64,000 nt of DNA from Pelagicoccus mobilis (GCF_016595505.1 NZ_JAENIL010000008.1:1-64000), one strand, 5' to 3'. Shown: positions 1-7,917, numbered from the stretch's first letter. Translations and numbers: made by a program. The notes: generated by a model from the sequence alone, not told the origin.

Positions 1-41
1 CACCGCGCTACGACATGCGATCCTCGCCACATGACGAGACA

Positions 42-1499
42 CTAGTATTGGCGGCGGAGATTGCTCGGGAGGATGCCTAGCTCTTCGCGGTATTTGGCTA
101 CGGTACGGCGGGCGATCTTGAGATCCTTTTCCTTGAGGCGGGTGACGATTTCCTGGTCGCTGAGTGGCTTTGCGGTGTCTTCGGCCGCCACGAGCTGCTG
201 GATCATGTCCTTGACGCTGGTGTTTGAAACGGCTTCGCCATCGGCGCCTTTGTAGCCCGGCGTGAAGAAGAACTTCATCTCGAAGATCCCGTGCGGGGTC
301 TGCATGTATTTGTTGGCTATGGCTCGAGAGACGGTGGTTTCGTGGACGCCGACGATCTCGGCGACCTGGGTCATAGTGCAGGGACGGAGTTTGGAAACGC
401 CTTCTTCGAAAAAGTCGCCTTGAATCTTTATGATCTCGTTGGCGATTCGCTCGATGGTTTGCTGGCGTTGTTCGATGGAGTTGATGAGGAATTTTCCGGA
501 CCGCATCTTTTCCTGGATATACTCCTTCTCCTTTTTCGAGACTGAGCCTTTTGCGATCATTTCCTTGTAGGTGGGGCTGATGCGGAGGCGTGGAATGTAG
601 TCGGAGTTGAGGGTGACTTTCCATTTGTCCTCGTCCCATTCGACGATGACGTCCGGCATGATTGAGCGGTTTGTGTCCTCGGCGAAGCGTCGTCCTGGCG
701 CTGGATCGAGGAGGGAGATTTCCTCGATGGCTTCTTGTACCTCCTCGACGGAGATGCTCATGCGGCGAGCGATGTCGGGAATTCGTCGGCGTGAGAGCAG
801 CTTGAAGTGCTCTTGGATGATTTCGTATGCGTGCGATCTGCGGCGGCCTTTGGCTTCAAGCTGCATGGAGAGGCAGTCTTGCACGTCGAAGGCGGCGATC
901 CCTGCCGGGTCGAATGATCGGAGGATGCGGTGTGCGTCCTGCATTTCTCCGAGGGAGAGGCCGGAAAGCAGGGCGAGATCGGAAAGGGAGGTGGAGAGGA
1001 AGCCGCTATTATCGATACTGCCGACGAGGTATTCGATGGCTTGGCGTTCGTTTGGCTCGAGATCTGCGAGGGATGCTTGGTCGAGGAGGTGTTCCTGTAG
1101 GGAGGTCTCGGATACGAGGGAGTTGAAGAAGTGCTCTCTTTTTTCCGCGTCCTCGCTGGTGTAGGTCTGGGCTCCTCCGACTTGGGACATGTAGTCCTTC
1201 CAGTCTTCGTCGAGTTTGTTGAGGATTTCGAAGTTTTCGCCGAACTCGAGTTCCTCGCTTTGGGAGCTGGAGTCGTCGCTGCTGTTTTCGGAATCGCTTG
1301 GCGCTGGCTCGTCGAGGCTGGGCGTGTCCATCGACATCTCCTCGAGGGAGGGGTTGGTTTGAAGTTCTTCGAGGATTTCCGTCCGCAGATCCATCTGGGC
1401 GACTTGCAGGATCTTGAGCGATTGACGGAGTTGGGGCGCGAGTACGAGCGTCTGTGTCTGCTTTTGTCGTAACTCTTGGTTGAAACCTTGCGCGGCCAT
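42..1499 (-). CDS. rpoN: RNA polymerase sigma-54 factor RpoN
   Basis: Alternative sigma factor that directs RNA polymerase to -24/-12 promoters, which are opened by AAA+ enhancer-binding activators. The 485-residue protein has the expected order: a Gln/Leu-rich region I at residues 1-50 (LRQKQTQTLVLAPQLRQSL), an acidic Ser/Glu/Asp linker at about 55-110, a core-binding region at about 115-300, a helix-turn-helix near VAEIVGVHETTVSRA, and the RpoN box ARRTVAKYRE at about 463-472 close to the C terminus. Length is normal for the family and the start MAAQGF gives a standard N terminus. The gene is divergent from the Fe-S protein gene at 1722 with about 220 bp between them. I saw no convincing -24/-12 promoter elsewhere in the window, so its targets here are unknown. 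Confidence 0.97.
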   Translation of the reverse strand: MAAQGFNQELRQKQTQTLVLAPQLRQSLKILQVAQMDLRTEILEELQTNPSLEEMSMDTPSLDEPAPSDSENSSDDSSSQSEELEFGENFEILNKLDEDWKDYMSQVGGAQTYTSEDAEKREHFFNSLVSETSLQEHLLDQASLADLEPNERQAIEYLVGSIDNSGFLSTSLSDLALLSGLSLGEMQDAHRILRSFDPAGIAAFDVQDCLSMQLEAKGRRRSHAYEIIQEHFKLLSRRRIPDIARRMSISVEEVQEAIEEISLLDPAPGRRFAEDTNRSIMPDVIVEWDEDKWKVTLNSDYIPRLRISPTYKEMIAKGSVSKKEKEYIQEKMRSGKFLINSIEQRQQTIERIANEIIKIQGDFFEEGVSKLRPCTMTQVAEIVGVHETTVSRAIANKYMQTPHGIFEMKFFFTPGYKGADGEAVSNTSVKDMIQQLVAAEDTAKPLSDQEIVTRLKEKDLKIARRTVAKYREELGILPSNLRRQY

Positions 1500-1721
1500 A
1501 AATTCTAGTGTCTGTTGTTTGAGATAGGTTCTTTGATGGATTCGAGAAGGCTCGCATAGCCAAATCGGCTCGAATCGATAGCAGTGAAAGAGTTTATTTT
1601 GGGAAATGCAAGCCGCTTGAGCATGTTGAGCATGATTTATGCTGTAGCTTCACTGTCTGATTAGCTTCGCGTGATCCGGGATGGATTGACAGGGGCTGAG
1701 GACTGGCTAGAGGATCGTGGG

Positions 1722-2036
1722 ATGATTACACTTACACCAAGGGCAGCGACTAAGATTCAGGAACTTCAGGCTGACGCAGAGGAGGGGCAGCTGCTTCGCG
1801 TATTTGTAGAGTCCGGCGGTTGTTCTGGATTTCAGTACGGCATGTCTTTCGACATGGCCAAGGACGAGGACAAGCAAATCGAGAGCGAGGGTGTGACCAT
1901 CTTGATGGATGATTCGAGCCTCGCGTACATGGATGGCAGCACCATCGACTTTGACGACGGTTTGCAGGGCAAGGGATTCGAGATTCAGAATCCGAATGCA
2001 GAAAGCACCTGCGGCTGCGGAAAGTCGTTCAGCTAG
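1722..2036 (+). CDS. A-type iron-sulfur cluster carrier (IscA/ErpA/SufA family)
   Basis: Small cytosolic carrier that receives Fe-S clusters from a scaffold and passes them to apo-enzymes. The three family cysteines are visible: one in SGGCSGFQY and two in the C-terminal CGCG (STCGCGKSF). I chose the ATG at 1722, which gives the typical start MITLTPRAATKIQ and 104 residues. An in-frame GTG at 1671 would add 17 residues (MIRDGLTGAEDWLEDRG) that do not resemble the family. There is no isc or suf operon beside it, so whether it is ErpA-, IscA- or SufA-like cannot be decided. It ends before a clear intrinsic terminator. Confidence 0.9.
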   Translation: MITLTPRAATKIQELQADAEEGQLLRVFVESGGCSGFQYGMSFDMAKDEDKQIESEGVTILMDDSSLAYMDGSTIDFDDGLQGKGFEIQNPNAESTCGCGKSFS

Positions 2037-2059
2037 ATAAGGAATCTAGAGTTCTTTTG

Positions 2060-2097
2060 AGGCGAAATTTGGTTAATTGGCCGATTTCGCCTTTTTT
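2060..2097 (+). terminator. Intrinsic terminator after the Fe-S carrier gene
   Basis: The arms GGCGAAAT (2061-2068) and ATTTCGCC (2084-2091) form a perfect 8-bp stem, followed by six T at 2092-2097. It lies 24 bp past the stop of the upstream gene. Confidence 0.85.
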
Positions 2098-2202
2098 GTA
2101 CCCTGCTGACATAGGGTTGTCAGTTGAGTGGGGTAGTCTGCATTCGTCCCCTGCGAAGTGTCGGGGCGAAAATGCTAATCCAAAAACTGAATACCCAACC
2201 AA

Positions 2203-2646
2203 ATGAGTGAACCAACTGTGAATTTCTCTCTTACCGTCAAAGACGGTAACAAGGCCTTGGACTTTTATGCCAAAGCTTTTGGAGCCAAGGAGCTCTATCG
2301 CATGCCGACCCCCGCGGGTGGCGTGGCTCATGCCGAGTTTCAGATCGGCAACTCGAAGATCTATCTTTCGGACGAGTCTGAAGACTGGCACGCTTTTGCG
2401 ATGCCCGAAGGGGCTAAGGCTTCTTGTTTGTTTTCGATTGCGGTAGAGGGATGTGATGAGGCTTTTAGGAAAGCGATCGATGTGGGGGCCGAAGCTCTCA
2501 ATGAGCCGGCTGATATGTTTTGGGGAGCTCGGTATGCGATGGTGAGAGATCCATTCGGCTATCGGTGGGCGTTGACGCAAGTTGTTGAAGAGCTGACCCC
2601 GGAGGAGATGGATCGACGAGCGAAGGAAGCGATGGGCGTGGTTTAA
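2203..2646 (+). CDS. VOC-family (glyoxalase/PhnB-like) protein
   Basis: A 147-residue vicinal-oxygen-chelate fold protein. The beginning (VNFSLTVKDGNKALDFYAKAFGAKELYRM) and end (RDPFGYRWALTQVVEELTPEEM) match the PhnB/YdcG-like subgroup. Such proteins bind small ligands or divalent metals; some are glyoxalases or resistance proteins, but most of this subgroup has no known reaction. The His in GVAHAEFQIG and the Asp/Glu positions could serve as metal ligands, which is not proven. It appears to stand alone. It is convergent with ubiE, and the whole gap between the two stops is filled by paired palindromic repeats. Confidence 0.85.
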   Translation: MSEPTVNFSLTVKDGNKALDFYAKAFGAKELYRMPTPAGGVAHAEFQIGNSKIYLSDESEDWHAFAMPEGAKASCLFSIAVEGCDEAFRKAIDVGAEALNEPADMFWGARYAMVRDPFGYRWALTQVVEELTPEEMDRRAKEAMGVV

Positions 2647-2647
2647 G

Positions 2648-2720
2648 GGTAAGGTGGTCTCGCCGAGACCGCCGAATTCAAATTTACTTTCTGCGGCTGC
2701 CTCGGCGAGGCAGCCCTACC
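2648..2720. repeat. REPIN-like pair of inverted palindromic repeats
   Basis: Two related palindromic units face each other. The plus-strand unit at 2648-2673 begins GGTAAGGTGG and contains the hairpin GGTCTCGCCGAGACC. The minus-strand unit at 2695-2720 begins GGTAGGGC and contains the hairpin CTGCCTCGCCGAGGCAG. They are separated by about 21 bp of AT-rich sequence. The first starts one base after the VOC stop. The second reads out of the ubiE stop codon, whose TAG lies inside GGTAGGG. Related single or paired units occur at 3428-3453, 5544-5608 and perhaps 19235-19263. Confidence 0.75.
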
Positions 2721-3411
2721 TTTTCGCTATGTGGAGGGCGACCATGCCGCAGGTCATGGGGATGGCTTGGATGTCGGTGAAGCCGGCTCGCTCGAGTTCG
2801 GCGGTTATGCCTTCGCGGGGAGGGAAGGCTTCGATGGAGTCGCTGAGGTATTGGTAAGCGCTGACGTCCCCGGTGAGAGCCCCGGCAATGTTAGGCAGAA
2901 GCGTTTTTAGGTAGAAATAGTAGAGGGGGCGAATCGCTTTTGTTGGTTGGGAGAACTCTAATATATATAGGTAGCCATTTTCGGGGCGGAGGATTCGCTT
3001 CATTTCGAGCAGGCCTTTATGGCGATCGCCGAGATTGCGGTAGCCGAATGAAATCGTGACTGCATCGGTGCTGGCGTCCTCGAGTGGAAGGTCGAGGCAG
3101 TCGCCGACTTCGAAGCTCATGTTGGTGAAGCCGGCTTTGTTTTGCTTCTTTCGAGCTTCGACCAGCATTGGCTCGCAGAAGTCGAGCCCGTCGATCCGGA
3201 TGTCGGGATCGAATTCTTTGCGAAGCTCGAAAGCCACGTCGCCGCTGCCAGTTGCAAGATCGGTGATGTTGGCCGGATTTCGCAGCCAGACCTCGTCGAC
3301 CAGGCGGTCGCGCCAAATCGTATCGATACCAAGGCTGAGGGCCCGGTTGGCGAGATCGTACTTGGCCGCGATGCGGCTGAACATGGAGTTTACTTTGTCG
3401 GGATCTGGCAT
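2716..3411 (-). CDS. ubiE: Demethylmenaquinone/ubiquinone C-methyltransferase (UbiE/MenG)
   Basis: SAM-dependent methyltransferase of respiratory quinone synthesis. The 231-residue protein has the N-terminal VNSMFSRIAAKYDLANR block, SAM-binding motif I DLATGSGDVAFEL, and the family signature running from TISFGYRNLGDR to GYLYILEFSQPT. In this phylum the substrate is most likely demethylmenaquinone, which is inferred from what is usual for the group. The stop codon is contributed by the first bases of a palindromic repeat (see 2648-2720), so the last residues may have been altered when that repeat arrived. It lies downstream of the ClpX-like gene on the same strand. Confidence 0.93.
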   Translation of the reverse strand: MPDPDKVNSMFSRIAAKYDLANRALSLGIDTIWRDRLVDEVWLRNPANITDLATGSGDVAFELRKEFDPDIRIDGLDFCEPMLVEARKKQNKAGFTNMSFEVGDCLDLPLEDASTDAVTISFGYRNLGDRHKGLLEMKRILRPENGYLYILEFSQPTKAIRPLYYFYLKTLLPNIAGALTGDVSAYQYLSDSIEAFPPREGITAELERAGFTDIQAIPMTCGMVALHIAKR

Positions 3412-3427
3412 GAGGGAGACGGAAAAT

Positions 3428-3453
3428 GGCCGCTGGGGACAGCGGCCGCTACC
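3428..3453 (-). repeat. Single REP-like palindrome
   Basis: Read on the minus strand it begins GGTAGC and continues into the hairpin GGCCGCTGTCCCCAGCGGCC. It starts 3 bp after the TAA of the ClpX-like gene. It shares the GGTAG head and the GC-rich palindrome design with the elements at 2648-2720, in the same orientation relative to its upstream gene. Confidence 0.65.
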
Positions 3454-3456
3454 TTT

Positions 3457-5061
3457 TTATTCGCTATCTTCTTTATTATAGCTGGCGACCACCCAATTGG
3501 AGAGGGCTTTTTCGGCGTCTAGGATCACGTCTGCATCCACGGTGAAACTCTTCTGGCCGGTGTTGCGGCTAATCAGAGTGAGGCCATGGTTGAAGTCTTG
3601 GAATTTGCGTTCGCAGAGGCCGCGGATCGTTTTGTCGGTCTCGAGAGATTCTTCGATGAGGGCATCGATTGCGTCATCTGTGAAATCGAGTGTGAAGCCG
3701 TACTGGGCTTCGAAGCGACCGGTGTACTCCTGTATCTCTATTTTCAATACTTCGTGTTGATCGTGGAGGTTTTCGCGGAGGAGTTCCTTGAGATGTGTAT
3801 CGGGATCTTCGATGGTCTCCTTGTTTACCTGCAGGCTTTTGATGCTGGTGGAGGGGAGTTCGAATTTGAATCCGCGGAAGGCCCGCTCGAGGATTGTCAT
3901 CAAGCCGCGAGCTCCTGTCTTCTCCTTGTAGGCTCGTTCGGAGACTTCTTGGAGAGACTCGTTGTCCATCTCGAGCGATATGCCGTAGCCTTCGAAGTCG
4001 GAGATGTACTGGCGGAGAACGCTGCCTTCGGACGTTGTCATGATCTCGAAGAGATCGTTTGGTTTCAGTGGCTGGCAGGCGACTCGAACGGGAAGGCGGC
4101 CAACGAACTCGGGCTCGAAGCCGTAGTCGATGAAGTCTTTTGTCTCGGTTTGATCGAGGAAGTTCTCGTCTTCTTCATCGTCGGCTTGAACGGCGCCGAA
4201 GCCCATTGATGTGTTGCGGAGGCGTTTTTTGATTGCCTCGTCCATTTGGTCGAAAGCACCGCTAACGATGAAGAGTATGTGCTTGGTGGATACTGTGCGT
4301 TTGCGTTTTTTACCGCGTTGTAGATCCATCATCGCCTGCATTTGCCCCATCATGTCGGTCTGGCTCTGCAGGTTGACCTCGGTGTCCTCCATGAGTTTGA
4401 GGAGGTTTATCTGTACCCCACGGCCGGATACGTCGCGACCGCCTGCTCCAGTGGTCTTGTTGGCGATCTTGTCGATTTCGTCGATGTAGACGATTCCGTA
4501 CTGGGCGAGTTCGGTGTCGCCGTTGGCCACTTTAACCAGGTCGCGGACGAGATCTTCCACATCGCCGCCGATGTAACCGGTTTCGGAAAACTTGGTGGCG
4601 TCGGCTTTTACGAAGGGGACGCCGACGAGTTTTGCCACGTTCCGCATCAAGTAGGTTTTTCCGACGCCGGTTGGGCCGAGTAGGATGATGTTTTGCTTGG
4701 CGTAATCCTGGTCGGCGAGGTCAGGACGCTCGAGACAGCGGCGCACGTGGTTGAAATGATCGCAGATCGCGACGGAGATGACTTTTTTCGCTTCGTTTTG
4801 CTGAATGACGAAACGGTCGAGGTAGTCGCGAATTTCGCGGGGCTTGAGGTTGAAGGCCTCGATTCGCTTGAGGGCTTCAGCTCTTTCTTTGGCTTCTTCG
4901 TCCTCTTCCTGTGGTGGTTGGGTGCCGGTTTGAGCAGTCGCGCCGCTTTCGCCCCCCATGGGGCCGCCAAAGGGCATGAATGCCTTACCTTGTTTGAACA
5001 GATCCTGCAGATTCTTCTGCAATTCTTCCATCGGATCTTTCGGTTTGTCGTCTTTGCTCAT
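3457..5061 (-). CDS. ClpX/HslU-like AAA+ protein unfoldase, no zinc domain
   Basis: ATP-driven unfoldase, probably feeding a compartmental protease or acting as a remodelling chaperone. The start at 5061 gives MSKDDKPKDPMEEL and 534 residues. Visible parts are Walker A GPTGVGKT (129-136), pore loop GYIG (162-165), Walker B IVYIDE (190-195), MGF at 286-288 in the place of the ClpX IGF loop that docks ClpP, the trans arginine in PEFVGR (322), and sensor 2 GAR (383-385). The four-Cys zinc domain of ClpX is absent and a Met/Gly-rich acidic leader replaces it. TKHILFIVSGAF and ADATKFSETGYIG resemble HslU more than ClpX. After the normal small domain comes about 140 extra residues containing a second small-domain-like stretch (455-495). 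No clpP or hslV is present in the window. I am sure of the AAA+ class and unsure of the protease partner. Confidence 0.85.
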   Translation of the reverse strand: MSKDDKPKDPMEELQKNLQDLFKQGKAFMPFGGPMGGESGATAQTGTQPPQEEDEEAKERAEALKRIEAFNLKPREIRDYLDRFVIQQNEAKKVISVAICDHFNHVRRCLERPDLADQDYAKQNIILLGPTGVGKTYLMRNVAKLVGVPFVKADATKFSETGYIGGDVEDLVRDLVKVANGDTELAQYGIVYIDEIDKIANKTTGAGGRDVSGRGVQINLLKLMEDTEVNLQSQTDMMGQMQAMMDLQRGKKRKRTVSTKHILFIVSGAFDQMDEAIKKRLRNTSMGFGAVQADDEEDENFLDQTETKDFIDYGFEPEFVGRLPVRVACQPLKPNDLFEIMTTSEGSVLRQYISDFEGYGISLEMDNESLQEVSERAYKEKTGARGLMTILERAFRGFKFELPSTSIKSLQVNKETIEDPDTHLKELLRENLHDQHEVLKIEIQEYTGRFEAQYGFTLDFTDDAIDALIEESLETDKTIRGLCERKFQDFNHGLTLISRNTGQKSFTVDADVILDAEKALSNWVVASYNKEDSE

Positions 5062-5159
5062 TGTGTGCGGATATTTGATGGCTTTGGGGTTGACGCAACC
5101 TAAAGTGTGGAAGTACCTTACCCTCAACTATGTAACGAGTTTTAACTCCAATTGCCGCC

Positions 5160-5471
5160 ATGTCCAACAACCTAACAAAACGCGATATCGTTCTCCGCAT
5201 ATTCGAAAAGACGAAGGACGTCCCTCAAAGCAAAATTCAGGATACTGTCCAGATGACTCTGGATATCATTTTGGACGCGTTGGCAGAGGGTAGAAATGTT
5301 GAGCTTCGCAACTTCGGCGTGTTCGAGGTGCAAAAGCGTAAAGCTCGTGTAGGCCGTAACCCTAATCGCCCTGAAACAGACGTCGTAATCCCGACTCGTG
5401 CTGTTGTTAAGTTCAAGGCCGGTAAGGTGCTTAAGGCGAAAATCAAGGATATCGACCTCGAGCAACTGTAG
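5160..5471 (+). CDS. HU/IHF-family DNA-binding protein
   Basis: Small nucleoid protein that bends DNA as a dimer. The 103 residues start MSNNLTKRDIVLRIFEKT and show the family signature GRNVELRNFGVFEVQKRKARVGRNPNRP (given here as key blocks VELRNFGVF and RVGRNPNRP), including the Pro at the arm tip that intercalates DNA. The acidic tail KIKDIDLEQL is slightly longer than in classical HU. It is divergent from the ClpX-like gene with about 98 bp between the starts. A possible promoter is TTGACG at 5090-5095 with TACCTT 18 bp downstream, which is weak. A strong terminator follows. HU and IHF-like roles cannot be separated from sequence alone. Confidence 0.92.
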   Translation: MSNNLTKRDIVLRIFEKTKDVPQSKIQDTVQMTLDIILDALAEGRNVELRNFGVFEVQKRKARVGRNPNRPETDVVIPTRAVVKFKAGKVLKAKIKDIDLEQL

Positions 5472-5500
5472 TTGTCAGCGATTCCAAGTGATCTATTTCG

Positions 5501-5533
5501 AAAACGGTTCCCGGATGGGGAGCCGTTTTTTTT
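5501..5533 (+). terminator. Intrinsic terminator after the HU-family gene
   Basis: The arms AAAACGGTTC (5501-5510) and GAGCCGTTTT (5520-5529) pair with a single G-T wobble, and T residues continue to 5533. It lies 30 bp after the stop codon. Confidence 0.85.
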
Positions 5534-5543
5534 ATGTGAGAGA

Positions 5544-5608
5544 GGAGGGCGGCGCTCCGTCGTTGCCTTATCGATCAGGTTGTTGGCAATGACGGAGCAT
5601 TGCCCTCC
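5544..5608. repeat. REPIN-like inverted repeat pair
   Basis: The plus-strand unit at 5544-5567 (GGAGGGCGGCGCTCCGTCG and onward) faces a minus-strand unit at 5585-5608 (GGAGGGCAATGCTCCGTCA and onward), separated by 17 bp. The two 24-base arms agree at about 20 positions. It resembles the GGTAGGG elements further upstream and lies between the HU terminator and hisS. Confidence 0.7.
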
Positions 5609-5670
5609 TTTTGTGTATTGCTTTCGGCGGCTGGGCTTGGGCATAGTCGCCGGCTTTAATTTTCGTAGAC

Positions 5671-6993
5671 ATGGCCAGCTTTAAGACATTGCCCGGATTT
5701 CGTGAATTCTACCCTGAGGATTATGCTCAGCGTAAGCACATCTTTCAGATTTGGAGGCAGGTGGCGCGTCGCTTCGCGTTTCAGGAGTTTGACGGCCCCG
5801 TGCTCGAGTCGCTCGAGCTTTTTACGACCAAGTCTGGTCCGGAAATCGAGAGCCAGTTGTTCTGCTTCGAAGATAAGGGCGGACGTCAGGTGTCACTGCG
5901 TCCGGAGCTCACCCCATCGCTCGCTCGTATGGTTGCGGCGCGTGCGAATGGTCTGAAGCGTCCGATCAAGTGGTTCAGCATCGGCGATAATTTCCGTTAC
6001 GAGCGCCAGCAGAAGGGGCGTCTTCGTTGCTTCACTCAGCTGAATGTCGATTTGCTTGGTGAGGCTGGTCCGAGTGCGGAGATCGAGTTGATCGCTTTGC
6101 TCGTCCAGAGCTTGCTTGGATTTGGGCTGACTGAAGAGGATTTCTACGTGCGTCTGAGCGACCGCAATCTGTGGATGCTTTATCTCGCTACGCTTGGCTA
6201 TGATGAGGATGCGATCGGCGGGATTCTTGGCGTTGTCGATAAGTGGGAGCGCATGCCAGAGGAGAAATTGATTGCCCAGTTGCAAGAGGTGGCAGGCGAG
6301 AAGGCTGCGGAATTGAAGGCATCGGTAGATGCGTTTTTGAAGCTCGATTCGGTTGATGCGATCCGCGAGTGCTTTGCCGGAGTCGAATCGTCTGACGAGG
6401 CGAAGGCCGAACTCGATGCTCGTTTGTCTGATTGGCAAACCTTGCTCGATGGTCTCGGTGCGATGGGGCTGACTGGCTTTATTAAGATCGATTTGAGCAT
6501 CGTGCGTGGCTTGGCGTACTACACTGGATTCGTTTTCGAAGCCTTTGATAAGAAGGGCGAGTTCCGCGCTCTAGCGGGTGGAGGTCGTTACGACGCTCTC
6601 GTTAAGAAAATGGGTGGTCCTGACATGCCGGCGGTAGGTTTTGGAATGGGGGATGTGGTCCTTGGCGAGCTTTTGAAGGCTCGCGGCAAGATGCCTCAGT
6701 TCGTGGAGTCACTCGACTTTTTCATCGTGAGCGGAGGCGACGCGGAGAAGCTCACGGCTCTTTCTGATGTGGCTTTGCTCCGTCAAGCAGGCTACTCGGT
6801 CGAGTATCAGCTAAAGCCGCAAGCGTTCGGAAAGCAGTTCAAGGCGGCAACCGGCTCTGGGGCTCGTTTCGCCCTTATCTATGGCTCCGAGGAACTTGAG
6901 AAGGGTGTCGTGAAATTGCGTAATTTGGCGGATCGCTCTGAGCAGGATCTGCCGCGTGACCGTTTGTTGGAAGCGGTTCGCGAACTTGTATAG
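5671..6993 (+). CDS. hisS: Histidyl-tRNA synthetase
   Basis: Class II aminoacyl-tRNA synthetase that charges tRNA-His. The 440-residue protein contains the start FKTLPGFREFYPED, class II motif 2 around NFRYERQQKGRLRCFTQLN, the histidine-A region RGLAYYTGFVFEAF, motif 3 in AVGFGMGDVVL, and a C-terminal anticodon-binding domain (about 345-440, including QAFGKQFKAA). The anticodon domain argues for a true HisS and against the HisZ paralogue. One departure is RGLAYYTG where RGLDYYTG is usual; I recall the same Ala form in some other HisRS lineages, so it need not impair activity. It is followed 11 bp later by a hydrolase gene, probably co-transcribed. Confidence 0.93.
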   Translation: MASFKTLPGFREFYPEDYAQRKHIFQIWRQVARRFAFQEFDGPVLESLELFTTKSGPEIESQLFCFEDKGGRQVSLRPELTPSLARMVAARANGLKRPIKWFSIGDNFRYERQQKGRLRCFTQLNVDLLGEAGPSAEIELIALLVQSLLGFGLTEEDFYVRLSDRNLWMLYLATLGYDEDAIGGILGVVDKWERMPEEKLIAQLQEVAGEKAAELKASVDAFLKLDSVDAIRECFAGVESSDEAKAELDARLSDWQTLLDGLGAMGLTGFIKIDLSIVRGLAYYTGFVFEAFDKKGEFRALAGGGRYDALVKKMGGPDMPAVGFGMGDVVLGELLKARGKMPQFVESLDFFIVSGGDAEKLTALSDVALLRQAGYSVEYQLKPQAFGKQFKAATGSGARFALIYGSEELEKGVVKLRNLADRSEQDLPRDRLLEAVRELV

Positions 6994-7004
6994 TTACTTG
7001 CGGA

Positions 7005-7811
7005 ATGGCCTTCGAACGAGATAGGGAGCGTCGCGGAGGTTTGAATACCATCTTGGTATTGGTGTCGGTCTGCGTTCTCTTTTTCTATCTGTTCGCTAAC
7101 GTCGTCGTGAAGCAGAATCTGTTTGTGCCGGGACCGGCGAGTTACGAGCTCGAGGAGGGAATCCGCATGGTTCAGGTCGATGACGAGGTGGAGGTTGCGG
7201 TGTTTTGGGGCGCGACTCCGGGAGCGAAAAAGACGGTTTTCTACTTCCACGGTAACGCGGAAGACATTGGGGACGTCGCTTTTATCCTTAACAGTTACAG
7301 ACTGCAGGGAGTGAACGTTCTTTGTTTCGATTACCGTGGCTACGGGCTTTCTGGAGGAACTGCGACGGAGAGAAATTCGATCGCGGATGCGAATGCTGTT
7401 CTTGACTACGCGATTTCGAACTTGGGCGTGGATCCCGATCAAGTTGTGTTTCACGGCCGTTCCCTTGGGGGAGGCCTAGCCGCTGATCTTGCAGTTGAGC
7501 GAGGGGCGGCCGGTTTGATCCTGGAATCTACTTTTTTGAGCGTCTACCGTCTCTACCTCCCGATGGAATGGCTTCCAGGGGATAAGTTTACCAATTACAA
7601 GAAGGTTTCGGATCTCGAGTGCCCAACATTCATTCTGCACGGGAGAGAGGATCAGGTCGTCCCGTTTCAGCAGGGAGAGACGTTGGCTGAACTTGTCCCC
7701 GGTGAACTGCTGAAGGTGCATTGGTTTGATGGAGTAGGGCACAACGATCTGGTACATCGAGAAGGTTCAACCTATTGGGCGGCGATTCGGGCTTTCTTGG
7801 CTGAATTGTAG
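7005..7811 (+). CDS. Membrane-anchored alpha/beta hydrolase
   Basis: A 268-residue alpha/beta-hydrolase-fold protein of the BEM46/YfhR-like type. After a basic start (ERDRERRGG) there is one hydrophobic segment at about 11-34 that probably anchors it in the inner membrane with the catalytic domain outside. The nucleophile elbow is GRSLGG (Ser at about 152), the oxyanion strand is FYFHGNAED, the acid is in LHGREDQVVP, and the catalytic His is in GVGHNDLV. The substrate is unknown; esters or peptides are typical for relatives. It begins 11 bp after hisS, so it probably shares that transcript. Its stop codon touches the first arm of a structured element in front of serA. Confidence 0.85.
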   Translation: MAFERDRERRGGLNTILVLVSVCVLFFYLFANVVVKQNLFVPGPASYELEEGIRMVQVDDEVEVAVFWGATPGAKKTVFYFHGNAEDIGDVAFILNSYRLQGVNVLCFDYRGYGLSGGTATERNSIADANAVLDYAISNLGVDPDQVVFHGRSLGGGLAADLAVERGAAGLILESTFLSVYRLYLPMEWLPGDKFTNYKKVSDLECPTFILHGREDQVVPFQQGETLAELVPGELLKVHWFDGVGHNDLVHREGSTYWAAIRAFLAEL

Positions 7812-7917
7812 GCCCCGAAATCTAGGGAGAATACCCTTGTGATCGCAGGTATTAGAACCTGCTCCATTCTATATTTGCTTTTTAGAAGTCATCACTTTTG
7901 ATGGGGCCTCTTTTTTT
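7810..7917 (+). other. Branched terminator-like structure directly before serA
   Basis: A closing stem AGGCCCC (7810-7816) with GGGGCCT (7903-7909) encloses two small hairpins: GGG/CCC at 7825-7836 and GCAGGT/ACCTGC at 7845-7862. The 3' side of the closing stem is followed by seven T (7911-7917), and serA starts at 7921. It could be the terminator of the hydrolase gene or a leader that controls serA. A good -10 candidate TATATT (7870-7875) lies inside it, but its -35 is poor. No ribosome binding site is seen between the T tract and the serA ATG. Confidence 0.4.
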
